From Polytrichum commune (taxonomy: Eukaryota; Streptophyta; Polytrichopsida; Polytrichales; Polytrichaceae): a stretch of 64,000 nt of DNA. Both the position numbers and the translations under genes were made by a program. This document shows, piece after piece, positions 43,775 to 56,682 of this stretch. The number at the start of each line of letters is the position of its first letter. Position 1 is the stretch's first letter. The notes below the pieces were generated by a model. It was not told the DNA's origin. It saw nothing but the letters and a program-made list of their open reading frames with translations, and made no database searches. Location: NCBI GenBank assembly GCA_950295325.1, contig OX485803.1:23806001-23870000 (forward strand), read 5' to 3'.

Positions 43775-45150
43775 TAATGTTTTGAATTTCTATAGAGTAA
43801 TCAATCATTATTAAGACATTTATGTTGTCATGTGCCAGAATGTGATACCACAACGTCACTGACATTGGTTCCATTTTTTTGAAGATCCAAGTTTTTTAGC
43901 AAGTCCATCACGTCCGCGAGGCCTCTTTATCTATGCTGAGACTATGGCTTCTGTTCTTGTTGCTCAACCTTCCTTTTCAACGCACAAAAGAACTAGACAT
44001 TATGATCAGCGGGTTTTTAATTTCATAGAGTTAGAGGCCAAATAATGTTCAACATTCATCACGACAATTATGATGATGGTTAATTTTTTGTTAGCACATG
44101 TTCAACTGTCATTACAAAAGGATTTTATTATTGGCATTATTTCTTTAATATAATTTCACTTATGCTATATCTTAGAGTTACACATATTTTGTGTCTAAGT
44201 CTATCTTCTTTGCACTCTCTATGTTTGTGTTGTATCATTGACCTATTATAAAATCAAGTATCCTTTGCAATATGTTTTGTTTCATTTCTTAAATTAATTA
44301 AAATATGAATGTCAATGATAACATATTAGAGATATCATAGGGCATGCAATACAACTATGAAAATTGTGTGTGTATATATATATATATATGGCCATAGTCG
44401 TTCTTTTCTTGTTGTTCACTACTCAATGTTCGTTTCTCACTACACACAATCTAGCATTCATGTTGTTTATCCTCCCCACGCTTCTGTGTACTGAACCCTA
44501 AAATGATTATTCTTCATGCCAAAATGCCACGGTTATAGGTTATCAGTGGGCTTATTACCAAATATTTTGCCTTCCTCACCGCTCACAAGTTATTGTTCAT
44601 TACTCACCACTTACAAGATAGCACTTCCCGTGACGGGGTAGCTAAAAGCAGGCCCACTAGCTGGGCAAAATATAAGGGGCGAACAAGAATCGAGGGCGGG
44701 GCCAGCTAGGAGCTGGGAGAGAATGGGGTGGGGCTTGACTTCCATGACCTGGGCCTTTGACTCTTTTCTAAGGAGTCCCAAAATATAGCTTGGGGTTGCA
44801 ACAAGGGAAGTGGTAGTGGGGTCCGCATCCAAAATTAGTGTGGTTCCATTGCACTGGTGGATGGCCGTTTTGGCCTTATCCAACATGGATCCATTGCGGC
44901 CAACCTTCTAGACTAACACGTGAACATGCTCTTAGTGAAGCATGCAAAATCCAATTTGTTAAGAGTCACTAAAACAAAGTTCCACCATCTTCAATATATG
45001 TATTAAATGCTAATTAAAAGTCTTTTATCTTGACCCACCATACTTGCAAGCTTGAGCTTGAGCTAAAAGTTGTATGAGACAACCCTTTGAGTTAGTTGAG
45101 TTTCAAGTGGTAAGCTTAACGATTGTTGATAAAGGAGACGTGTGTTCTAT
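43775..45150. other. Intergenic, no gene recognised
   Basis: AT-rich with a TA run near 44372-44388 and a GC-richer patch at 44620-44900 whose minus-strand frame (91 codons) has no recognisable domain. Confidence 0.4.
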
Positions 45151-45154
45151 TTGC

Positions 45155-45740
45155 ATGCATTTTTCACAGATTTTGAAATACACAACTGCGAGATATTTAG
45201 CAAACCAAGATCGCACTTGTAGCCATTTGCCTCATAATAGTTGGAATTCATAAGAAATATCAAATTTATCATTATAGTGAAGATTCTTGTACCCATTAAC
45301 TAGTCATATAGGTCACTCCAATCATGTAGACCATTGAACCTAGAATGGTTAGCATATTTCAAGCGCATGGTCCACTCTCTTTTGAACACATCATTTTGGT
45401 GTCCGTTCTTAGATCCACACCTAACCACACACCACTCAAATATAGGTGTCCAGATTATTGATATATGTGCTAAATTCAGGCATGTCTACCTTAGACCACA
45501 AAAGTGAAGCATTGAATATCCTGCTAACTGTAACTTTCGCTTCTTTCTTTTGCTGTTTCCAGCTGAAGGAGATTATTCGGTTTCACACTTAAGCTCAATG
45601 TCAGTGCTAGTAGAAAGTCCACATGGCCCTTTCTTATAAGTAAATGCACTTCAAGTTATACTGTCCTTTCAACTAATAACTCAATGTGCGATGGAAATGT
45701 GTGCCTAACGTGTTATACAAGAGCAACCTGTGTTTACCAA
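45155..45740 (+). repeat. R1 dispersed repeat, uninterrupted copy
   Basis: Contains both R1 parts in one piece: AACCTAGAATGGTTAGCATA, TTTTGAACACATCATTTTGG, CCACACACCACTCAAATATA, GGCATGTCTACCTTAGACCA, then AAAAGTGAAGC and CCAGCTGAAGGAG. It serves as the reference for the broken copies. No coding sense. Confidence 0.8.
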
Positions 45741-46422
45741 GAAATATTTACCAATAAATAAATAAAATAAGGGATCTTGCAAAGTTAGAGAGTAAGTGAA
45801 TTTAAACCATAGAATACATGAAAGTTGCAGACATCTGCTTCCAAGGGAGAGAGGAAATAATCATATACAAGCGTGCCTCTCATTGGTCCAACATAATAGT
45901 TCTAAAATAGTATGCAACCGGGAGGTTATTTTTTTAAAGGTCCATCCCAACATGACTTTACCAAATAACCAAAGTCTTTCTTAAAAACCAAGTAAAGCTC
46001 TCTCGGTTATAGCAAAGGCACCCGACTATCCCAGTGCACCTACAAGAACTTGCTACGGAGATTTTTCGAGTAGGTTTAATTAAATAGCTTTCACTATTGA
46101 GAAATGACATGTCAGATAGTTTTTGTCCCATCCCCAAACGTCTTACCACTTGACTATCTTACCATCGGTTTTTGTTAATGAAGCTCCTCGTGCCCTCATA
46201 ACTAAGACTAAAAGCAACCAATCGCAAAGAGCCGGAGGCCACATTTTTTAAGGTCCTACATTCTTGCCTCATCTCTTGGTACCAATGGGAGGGTCGGTGC
46301 TTGAGGCATAAACCTCCACTTTTAGACCATGCCACGTCCTTTGCCAACTAAGCTCAGGACTAGATGACATCAATGGTGTGAAGGCCGTGTTTTTAGAACG
46401 AACTTTTAGGCTAAGCTTTTAG

Positions 46423-46775
46423 GTCAAGTGGGAAGGGGACATAAGATGATTTGACACAGGAATTGGTTCTAAAGACCTCGTATTAGTGTACTCAAGGTCA
46501 TTTGAGATGAATCAATAACAAACCTATAAGGGGTCAAGTGGGAAGGGGACATAAACTTATTTGACACATGAATTGGTTTTAAAGACCTTGTATTAATCTA
46601 CTCGAGATCATTTGAGATGAATTGGTAACAAACCTATAAAGGGTCAAGTGGGAAGGGGACATAAGCTTATTTGACACACGAATTGGTGCTAAAGACCTCG
46701 TATTAATCTACTCGAGACCGTTTGAGATGAATTGACAACAAACCTATAAGGGGTCAAGTTTTCATGTTGGATGCA
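46423..46775 (+). repeat. 110-bp tandem repeat, three units plus a partial
   Basis: GTCAAGTGGGAAGGGGACAT starts at 46423, 46533 and 46643, and GTCAAGTT at 46753, giving an exact 110-bp period. Units differ at a few positions. The distal edge (ACAAACCTATAAGGGGTCAA to about 46806) resembles 58460-58545, so the array grew inside a dispersed repeat. Confidence 0.9.
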
Positions 46776-47771
46776 TGAGAGGTACGCTCATATACAATTA
46801 TTCTCTCCCTCCACTTCCCAGTCACCCACTTGTGAGTCGTGACAGGTTCCAGTGAGTCGTTTAGTAGGAGTTATCATTTCCAATTATGTATTTCAACCCA
46901 TTTAATTTTAGAGACCAAAGGCGGCCGAACAGCCAATGCCAATAAATAAGAAAAAAGAAAGATGTGTATATGTGAAATTGATGGGTAATAAGTCAACTCC
47001 ATGGTGATGCATGTGCAGTGATACTCTGGTGACATATATTGCAATATCATTGCAAACTTGACACAAAGATTGGCTTGAAACTACACTGATTATCCCAATT
47101 AGTGTGTACCATCAAATTCTGAAGTTTCTTATCATACACATCTACATCCACCAAATTCTCCAGGATTGTTGTTGAATTCGAAAAACAGTATCATAAGAAC
47201 CCCAAGCGTACTGTTGATCTCAGAAATGACTACCCTCCTCAAAGCCTTTCTCAGGTGAAAGATCAGTCACATGCTTATCTCCAATATCTCGTTGAACAAT
47301 GTATGTTGTGATTTCGGCTTAGGGTTCAAGATTCAAGAGTGTCCCAGGCTTAACATTGCCTTGCCCTGGGTTTGAGAATTTACACTGGGTCCGAGTCCAA
47401 AATTATAAAAAAAATTAATTGGTGCTAATGTGGCACCACTTTCCTGCCAAATCTTGGTGGTCCTGACTCAAGAAAATACTGCTCTAGTTTGAGAAACGAA
47501 TGTCTAAGCTTGGGTCCAATGCTGAGTTGGTTAGTAATTAAGGCCCACTGAGGGGTGTTTTGGACCCCAAGTTTCATGAACCCGGACCCTAATGTAAACC
47601 CACTCTTGGGGTGAAGCTAATTCCAAGTGATCCTCAATGAACCTCAACACAAAGAGCAGAATCTTACCAGAAATTTGTGGTCCCATCAATTACAAAGACT
47701 AGTTCTTTCTTCAACGCCTGCACATATATACAGTATAAACATTTGGGATGTGAATCACAACTAAAGCTTCT

Positions 47772-48230
47772 TCAAACAGCTTTCAACTTAAGAAGAAACC
47801 CCACTTCATGAACCTTATCCACCTCTCCAATTTCACGGTAACGCAATAGATGCTCACTTGTAGGGTCTCCCAATCTCCCCAACTGCCCTTGAGCAGTAAT
47901 TAGGTCGACCAATGACACATTGTGTACAAGAATATATGCTGAAACAAAGTCAGAAATACCTCTCACAACAAGTGACCTTGTGCTTCCCTCCTTGTAACTA
48001 CAATATCCCAATCCCAATTGCAACTGCTAGTTTAGGGGGAAAACGTGTAGAGCTAGTTTATAAAAAATCTATGAGGAGATGACTATGTAAACTCTGCCCT
48101 CAGCTCATTCCATTCAACATTTTGCTTAATGAGAGCCACTTTTCTTCCACATGAACATCTTGATGCTCAAGAATTGCATTGCAGTTATACCTCAAGCAAG
48201 ACAATTCCAAAAGAGTATTTCGTTTTGTAT
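47772..48230 (-). pseudogene. Possible receptor-like kinase C-lobe remnant
   Basis: On the minus strand, a frame around 48230-48190 reads ALHTK, then after a small frame break YSFGIVLLE directly before a GT. This recalls kinase subdomain IX and its usual exon end. Further on, 48023-47772 reads SLVDLITAQGQLGRLGDP and ends EVDKVHEVGF, like the region after subdomain IX in plant receptor-like kinases. There are no intact catalytic motifs and the pieces are short, so chance similarity is possible. Confidence 0.3.
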
Positions 48231-48580
48231 GAAGTGCATTACACAGTATGCCGCTGTCCAAGGAGGTGGTCTAACTTGAGAAATGCAGCCATCCGGCCAA
48301 GGGCAAAACCTGAACAGGGCATTCAGAAAAATGAACCCTTGAAGAAATTGTGAACACCTGTTAAATTATAAGGTCACAAACTCAGGGCTCCAAGGAGAGG
48401 CCAATTGGTGCATGGGCTTTCCGATACCCTAAGAGTTCTTCCTATAATTACAGAATGCGCTACAACTCCCAACTCAAGCACCTGAGGCATCATAGAGTTT
48501 CTAAATATTAGCAGCTAACAGAGAGCACTGTTCAAACATCACGGACTTCACTTAACAATGTAAACAGAAGAGGTAACCTC

Positions 48581-48940
48581 CAGTGTTGCTCTGGTACATA
48601 GGTGAATGCATTGTATCAATAATCAACATCAATAACGGTATCGAAGTACGTACCCCTGGGCATCAAAATTGTAGTATGAGTCAAACATTGATATTTGTTG
48701 AGTTATGTCAAGGTGACAGAATCTTTGTATACCTGAGGTAGTATTTGGGTCAATTCATATTGATACTAGGGCAATTTGCCTAGGCATGAGAGGTCTTGCA
48801 TGGTATGTAGACCCAAATGGTATTGAAAACAAAACAAAATATTGTCAAATAGGTCCATACCCTACTCGTGTCAATAAATGTGAAATCCTCGTTATAGAAC
48901 CCGAATAGTTTACAAAAAAGATGATACCAGACCAACATTG
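48581..48940. repeat. TIR-bounded dispersed repeat, copy 1
   Basis: Starts CAGTGTTGCTCTGGTAC and ends with the inverse of CAATGTTGGTCTGGTAT. Body words shared with 56272-57047 include TAGGTGAATGCAT, ATATTGATACTAGG, TCTTGCAT and GAAATCCTC.TTATAGA. No clear target duplication and no coding sense. Confidence 0.65.
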
Positions 48941-49582
48941 TTAATATCCTTGTGCTTGGGTGTGACCTTCAAAATAGGACCTCTGTCGAACAAAAGTTTT
49001 CTACTTGCTTTCATATCCTAAGTGGGAGTATAGACACTTTGTGATCTCGAGAGTTGTGCGGCAGTAGTATCAAAATCTGGGAATGAGAGTTGTGCGGAAA
49101 TAGTTTCAAAAACACAGAGCTACGCACGTGAGGCTCTCTGCCCAATGGATAATATTATATTTGGATTCTAGCGTCATCATAAAGAGGGAGGGGAGGGGAA
49201 CAAAATTGCAATATTGCATTATCCCTTCCTTATTGCATAGTGGAGAATAATATGTGGCTTATAGCTCCCCCGATCCCTTATCTTAAGCCCGTTTTCAGAG
49301 TGGGAGTTAACTTCAAGGATTCAAAATAGTTCTACGTGAATTCTTACATGGACCTCTGGTTAACTTAAGTTGACTTAGTTTCAATACGCATGGAACCTCA
49401 CATGAAGATGAAGGTTTGCATCTTGACTCTCAGAGATTGAGCTCACAAGACATTCATTCATCCAGGGACAAACTTATGGGCAAGATTTCATAGCAAACCA
49501 AGAGCTCCCCCTCTAAGGGCAATAAAATCTATGTAACTTACACATTTGGGAAACAAACCACTAGGTCAATATGTTGAGCGAC

Positions 49583-50318
49583 GGAATACCTAGTGTTGTT
49601 GCCCAAGTTTTAACGTTGATTCTGTGTCTGAAGCAGGTTATGACTTGAGAAGAACATGCCATGCTCACATTAGGAGCAATCGCTGCTCTTTGGCAGCATG
49701 AGGGGAATTCCTCTTGAGAAGGAAAGTTCATCTCTTTCTGAAATCTACTACTATCAGGTAAAGATTCTTTGTCATCATCACAGTAACCTCGCTGAGAGTA
49801 ATATACTACAATTTCAAGCATTCACTACGGAATACCTAGTGTTGTTGCCCAAGTTTTAACGTTGATTCTGTGTCTGAAGCAGGTTATGACTTGAGAAGAA
49901 CATGCCATGCTCACATTAGGAGCAATCGCTGCTCTTTGGCAGCATGAGGGGAATTCCTCTTGATAAGGAAAGTTCATCTCTTTCTGAAATCTACTACTAT
50001 CAGGTAAAGATTCTTTGTCATCATCACAGTAACCTCGCTGAGAGTAATATACTACAATTTCAAGCATTCACTACGGAATACCTAGTGTTGTTGCCCAAGT
50101 TTTAACGTTGATTCTGTGTCTGAAGCAGGTTATGACTTGAGAAGAACATGCCATGCCCACATTAGGAGCAATCGCTGCTCTTTGGCAGCATGCGGGGAAT
50201 TCCTCTTGATAAGGAAAGTTCATCTCTTTCTGAAATCTACTACTATCAGGTAAAGATTCTTTGTCATCATCACAGTAACCTCGATGAGAGTAATATACTA
50301 CAATTTCAAGCATTCACT
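49583..50318. repeat. 246-bp tandem repeat, three near-identical units
   Basis: Units begin with CGGAATACCTAGTGTTGTTG at about 49583, 49829 and 50075, and differ at only a few positions. Because 246 is a multiple of three, the same 80-codon minus-strand frame repeats in each, but each is closed by a stop and has no known domain. On + each unit has an acceptor-like GAAGCAG and a donor-like CAG/GTAAAG about 120 bp apart. Confidence 0.92.
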
Positions 50319-51134
50319 TCACTGCATACAGCACTCAAACTCTCCCAGTGTTGTGGATCAGTGGTCCTAGTGTGGGTATGCTATCAGCTGGAGAAATGTT
50401 GTCACCACCCCTGCCCAAAAGGACAGAGAAGGAGCCGCAAGAACGGCAAACAGCCGGCTGAGCTTTCTTTCTCTTCTCTTCTTCTAACGCACTGTTTGAG
50501 ATCTGTTCACTAGTTGTTTTACTTAGACTTTCAAATTGGATTATTAATGAGACATCTGAGTGTCACAAGGAACACTTGGGGAATCTGAAAAGCTTGGCAT
50601 ACTCGTTTGGCATCGTCCACAAACGTAATCTTCGAATTATACTTCTGTTTCTCTCCTGCCTAGGTTGCGAGTTTCAGAAGTACAGAGGTCTTTTAAAATC
50701 CTTTGCAATGAATTTCTGGCTTTGAACAAGTAGAGTGTCACTAATGATGCGAAGTTGTGAATAACAGGGAGAATGGTTCATTCCAACCCGAAGTGCCATG
50801 AATATTGGTGTTGCTCACTTCAACCTTCTAAACTAGTCCAAGCAGAATATCAATTCAAATCTGGAGGTAGTATCTTCTCTCAAGCTTATTCTCTCACCAC
50901 ATACTCATTTTTCGAAGACGCATAGACTTTGAATGATCCTTAAGCAGTGTCATCTCTTTTTCAGAAAGATTCGAAGTTTTGACGTCAGTGCACACTTATT
51001 GACATGTATTGCTCTTGTTTCTGACTTTGCTAATTGACGAGGAGTAGTACAAGAAGCTGGCGGAGAATCTATTCCAGGAAATGACAGCACTAGAAACACC
51101 CAAGAATTTTGTAAGGTAGACGTGGGTTATTTGG

Positions 51135-51775
51135 ATGCTTTTCTCTCTGCACCCACTTCTCGCAGAATATGAAACACACAATTCGTGCGAGATAATAGCG
51201 AATCCATTGAAATGGTGCCCGTAGCCATTTGCCCCATAATTTATCAGAGCTCGTATGAATATCTTATTCATTACCAAAGTAAAGTTTCTCGTGCTCATTC
51301 CGTCATCATATCATATAGGTCCTCCCAATCATGTTCATTGTTGAGCCTAGAATGGTTAGCATATTTTGAACAGGCAGTCCAATCGCTTTAAAGACACATG
51401 TCATTTTGGTGTCCATTCTTAGATCCACATGCAAAATTTCCTGGTAAAGTTTTTTAAGGGAGCCACTAGTATCAGATTTGTGACTTAAGAAGTACACCAT
51501 CATATATGCAGTTGAGTTGTCCTTACATGGAAGAAACTACTTCTAAGCACCCCCAATTGATGCTACCTTCATGGGACCACATAAGTCGACATGGAAAATT
51601 GTGCAAGGATCACTGGTGATCTCTCGAAGCTTGTTATGATCCATTGCATGAGAAGCTCTGGTTTGTATTCCAGGAAAACAGTCATCACAAATGAACTTGT
51701 CTGTAGAATCTATGTCATACCACATACCACTCAAATATAGATGTCCAGATTATTATTGTGTTTGATTCAGGGACG
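51135..51775 (+). repeat. R1 dispersed repeat, copy 3, split by copia DNA
   Basis: R1 landmarks up to TTCTTAGATCCACAT at about 51429 resume at ACCACATACCACTCAAATAT near 51717 and run to GATTCAGGGACGTCTAC. The word CCACAT occurs on both sides of the interruption. Confidence 0.75.
51437..51734 (-). pseudogene. Ty1/copia integrase fragment
   Basis: On the minus strand, FICDDCFPGIQTRASH and TIFHVDLCGPMKVASIGGA are the GAG-pre-integrase end and integrase start of copia elements. After a stop, YFLSHKSDTSGSLKKLYQEI follows in family order. Only about 100 codons remain, with no LTRs. It sits inside an R1 repeat. Confidence 0.75.
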
Positions 51776-52109
51776 TCTACGTTATATATAATCCAGATTC
51801 ACTTCCCAGCCCGCCTTCACGAATTGGACACATTCCTACCACAGTATGCATTGTCCTCATGATAGTACCACTATTGAAGGAAAATTTAGAGCTATTTGTC
51901 TTCGTGTTTCGTACGGTTTCATTTTCAAATGCGGCATCTATATGGTGGAAACAAGGATTGATACGATGGATATCGAGGTGATTCTTCTGCCTATACAAAG
52001 AGAACAGCGTGGAGATCCAAAGATTGACGTCCTCCGGAGGCTCAAAAGCTCTTCAATCAAGACTTTGTGACGCACAGGAGAATGTGTTATAAAGTGCCTT
52101 TAGGAGCCC

Positions 52110-52490
52110 GTGCCTTAGATGCATATCCTCTCCGCACCCACTTCTTGGAGGATATGAAACACACAATTGCTGCAAGATGACTAGCAAATCCAAATCGTGC
52201 CCATAGCCATTTTCCAGTTAAATTTAGGAGCTCGTACAAACATCTTATTCATTGTCAAACTAAAGAGTCTCATGCTCATTGAGTGGTCGTATAGGTCCTC
52301 CCCCGCAAGCATGTTGACTATTGAACCTAGAATGCTAATAGCACATTTTGAACACATGGTCCAATCTCTCTAAAAACACATGTCTTTTCTGTGTCCATTC
52401 TTAGAACCACACCTCACCACATACCACTCAAATATATAATGTCCAGATTACCGTTGTGTTTGATTCAGGCATGTCTACATTACACCATAT
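52110..52490 (+). repeat. R1 dispersed repeat, copy 4
   Basis: Unbroken first part of R1, from CGCACCCACTTCTTGGAGGA through ACCACTCAAATATA to GATTCAGGCATGTCTACATTA. Confidence 0.8.
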
Positions 52491-53839
52491 GGATGTGATC
52501 TATGATATTCATTTCAACAAGTTTGCATTGAGTAGATTCCACCTCATAAGTTCTGACCTTCACATTAAATAATACACTAGGAAAGTGTGAGAGTCTGGCC
52601 TGTGGGGAGTAATGCATAAGAATAGCCCTAGCCCAAGACTTCCATTGTAGTGTTCATCTGCACAGACAGAACATTGTTTGCCCTTTCTTCATAGAGTTGT
52701 AGCAAGAAAACACCTTGCCATGGCTACAAAAGATTAAAAGTCCTCAGTTTTCTTTCTCGCATCATAAACTGGTGATGCCTACTAGATGCATGTGGAATGG
52801 TACTTAGTTTTTTAATATCTTAAGTCAATCATCTTCACAGATAACGTAAAAACCAGAAGGGCTGATTTGTAATCTAATCATTTCATATTTTTCATGTACC
52901 AGTGTATGCCCAGACAAAAACAAATTGCTGTGGTGTTCCTTCGCATAAATTGAACAAACCACTCACCATATATACTATGGCGCATGTTAACATACTTATC
53001 AAAGTGTATGAGATTATTGTACATTTCACTCTTGATGGAGCCACTGAATTTTATAATACCTCATGCATTCAAGAATTTCCATTGTCCCTCACATCATACT
53101 ACACGTAGTTCTGGCAAGACAGTTGTGTTATCTCTTCCTTTTTTTGGATGCATACTAACCAAAGTAAGATCAATAGGAACAACTATCGTTGGTGTAAAGC
53201 TAGTCATGGCCATATTAAAAAAACCACAATATGTCCCCAAAAATGTACTTTTGGAATCGATGTCAAAGCCTTAAAGGATGATTATATCAAATCCAACTTC
53301 GGGAATACGTTGGATTTGTGGATGACAAAGTTTAATTCGGTCCAACACTTTGCTAATTGATCAGATGATGTCCATACACCTAGTGTTCATGGGTAGAATT
53401 TGGCCCAAATTCTTGGAAGTGCCGATTTCTCAAACATTACTACATGGGGGAATATATATATATATATAATATTAGCCTTCAACCTTTTGCATAGAGCCAC
53501 AACCCTCTCAGCAAAAAAACGATTGAAAGAGGTTGACCATTGAAAGACACGAAGTGATTACCTCTTCAATTGACGAAGAGTTGGCACTACTTAAATGGAC
53601 TTAACCATAAAGTTCCAAGCTTGACAGTTTCGTTATACACTCTTGAATCACTATGGGAACGATGTTTATCCATGAGAATCCAATTTGTCTGGACACCCCT
53701 CTTTGCATTTCTCAAGAGAAGTTGAAGGCTCGATTCCTTGTGCAAGAAAGAAGGCCATGTCAAACATGAGTTCAATCAGTACCAATGGTGAGAAAATCTA
53801 CTTTAAAAAATATTCAAAATATGAATAAAAGTTCTTCCA
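52491..53839. other. No gene recognised
   Basis: Short frames at 52902-53360 on + are weakly protein-like but unrecognised. A TA run lies at 53452-53468. Confidence 0.35.
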
Positions 53840-54215
53840 CTGGCCTTTGAAGGTGGACGCACCTAAATCAAACACAACAGTAATCTCGACAACTGTTTGA
53901 GTGGTATGTAATTAGGTGTGGATCTAAGAACAAACATCAAAAAGACACAGTGTAATAGAGATTGGACTACATGCTCAAAATATACTAGTCATTCTAAGTT
54001 CAATAGTCAACATGATTAGAAAATGTATATGACCACTCGATGAACACGAGAAACTTCACTTTGATAATGAATCATATATTCATATGAGCTCCAAAACTAA
54101 TTAAGCAAATGACTATGGCCACGATTTGGATTTGCTAATCATCTTGCGGTAGTCACGCGTTTCTTATCCTACGAGAAGCGGGTGCAGAGAGAAAAGTTCC
54201 TTTTAAGGCCCACAA
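53840..54215 (-). repeat. R1 dispersed repeat, copy 5, inverted
   Basis: Reverse complement of R1: TTTGAGTGGTATGTAATTAG, GTTCAATAGTCAACATGATT, TTTGGATTTGCTAATCATCT and GCGGGTGCAGAGAG. Confidence 0.8.
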
Positions 54216-56271
54216 CAACATCACGCGTTTCACATCAGCAAAAGCCTTTTTGCCTTCCGAGCTCATGTCATGAACTCTTTAGGTTATTCTGTCCTTGGAC
54301 TTTCTTCAAGAGCCTCAAAGTCTCGGCACTTCACTTTCAATGCACATAAATTGTTCTGGGTGTTTTCAACTTCATCCTCGTTGTCTTTGTTGACTGATCT
54401 CCTTGTGCCTGAACTGAAGGGACAAGGTTACGATCAGTCTCTCAAGCATCGTTTTCACATAACCTCCTTCTCGGGTGGTTACTAGTTGTCGTTTACTTTT
54501 TTTGGATCTATTTTCAAGGGAACGAGGGAAAATGTGCATTGATGACAACCACAATCACAACCATAAGTGTTTCTTTTCCAAGTACAATATATGGATGCAG
54601 TTGGGAGCAGTTATGTTTGATGTAGTTTACTTTCTTTGGCTCTATTTTGTTTGTAGTTAACTTACGTATAGCACCGGAGCGAATGTCAAGGCCAAAGCAT
54701 GGGAGGGGATGGGTAGGAGGAAATTACTCTTAGAAAAACTTTCCACTGGAATCCATACATTGTTTGGCTCCACTCCATGGCTTTCATCAACAGGAACGAC
54801 GGTCATTGAGGTCAAATCCACTCTTCAACTACAACAGTTGTTGTTTGTAAGTGGTAAAAAATATTTATATTATGTTTTAAGAATAAAATAAAATAAACCA
54901 TAGTTGTAGTGGAAATTGGGCCCAAGTCATAATTTAGCCACTGCGGTAGCTATGCGTAAAAACACCTAGAATCAAGCCATTTTACTCCTCAAGTTAATTT
55001 TCAGCAAAATCGATGAGTTGATGATGCTCAATATCAATTCTTGAACCATGTCCCACGTCTTCGATTCAATATTCTAATGTAAAACTAGGGTGCAAAAGAA
55101 TAAATTGCACAAGTGCATTAGTACATGAATTGTTACCTTAGATTCTCATAAAAAATATGAATTAGATGATAAAATGGACTATCTCACATGGTGATGCAGA
55201 AACCTAGTGCAGTCATAGACAAGACCTCACCTACTTACAACAAAGGTTTGACCTATCAATGGAGCCAAACCCAAAGTCTTTCCACAAATTGATTTATCTA
55301 GCATTGATTCAATTCATGATTCAACTTTTTAGATCTTGCAAATATGATGTTGCAGTTTAATGTGATTGAATCAATGTGAAATTTTTGTTGGCATATAAAT
55401 GTAGAGGTTTTGTGATGGGCTTTGGTGAATGATCATGAAGTCGCCATGTTATATGTTAAACCCTGAAATTTATCTCAGACATCATCTCTCAATTACGTGA
55501 GTCATTTTTGTTTCGTTGATTGGTCAAGGCATTGCGTAGAAAATCTTCAAAGAGGCACAACTCTTTGATTTGCTTCGAATCTAATAATAAAGTCATAGAA
55601 ATTGAACTAAAACACGATTAGTATCATGATTTGTAAATAAGCGACCACGTTCTCCAAATCATCTAAGTTCTCAGAAATCCAAATCCTTTACACATAAATT
55701 GTTAATTAATATGTGTAATATTTTGTATGAGCAGCTCAACATTGTTTATAAGCACCTGAAACCCATGAGTTCTATTGAATGAAATCTCAAACCATCGCCT
55801 CAAATAATCAAGGTGAATGTTCCATGCAAATTGTATATTGTGAAAATACTATGCATGTGGTCATTAGGGTTTTATTGGCTTTGTCCATGCTCGACTACTC
55901 TTTATCTCTCAAGGACCAAGGGGAGTCATGTACGGCCGTATACACAATTTATATGAGCCTCACTAAATCTAAAAATTACCAAGCATTTAGAGATTGAACA
56001 AAGCAAAGCTTCATTCCTCCGAGATAGATGTAATCACAACCAACGGCAACTTGCATTATATGAGTATTATGCATATGAGTATTACGCATATGGGTTGCAT
56101 ATCTTTCCTTTGCAATGAAATTTTGTTTCATTTGTGCAAAGAATTGGAGATGGAAACAATAAACTAATAAAACAATGATTTTCAACCCAATTAGTGGGCA
56201 TCTAATGGCCAAGCCTGGCCTATGACTTTGACCCTAAGAGAGGGGGGTAGGAAGGGGGGGGGGATTTGAAA
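54216..56271. other. No gene recognised
   Basis: AT-rich with short unrecognised frames only. A G-rich patch (56241-56266) precedes the next repeat. Confidence 0.4.
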
Positions 56272-56626
56272 CTAGTGTTGATTTGGTATATAGGTGAATG
56301 CATAGGGTATCAATATTCAACCTCAATAATGGCGTCAAAGAACTTACTTGTGAATATCAAAATTGTAATATCACTCAAATATTACTATTTGGTGGCTATC
56401 ACAAGGTGAGAAAACCTTGTACACCTAAGTTATTATTCGGGTAAATATCATTCTAAATCATATTGATACTAGGACAATCGTATCTACGTATGAAGGTTCT
56501 TGCATGTGTTATAAAATCACCGAAACAACAATGAGAACAAAAATATTGTCAACCACCCATACCAAACTAGTAAAGAAAAAATTGAATTCTATTTGTGAAG
56601 AATAGAAACTAACTAATTATTTGTTG

Positions 56627-56682
<56 letters not shown>

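Noticed and set aside
44611-44886. 91-codon minus-strand frame as a gene
   Set aside because: GC-rich patch with no domain, no splice context and no flanking exons.
49561-50313. Three minus-strand 80-codon frames as a tandem gene family
   Set aside because: They are the same frame in a 246-bp repeat, each ended by a stop, with no domain or start context.
46423-50318. CRISPR array
   Set aside because: Repeats are 110 and 246 bp long and directly abutting, without spacers, in a eukaryotic context.
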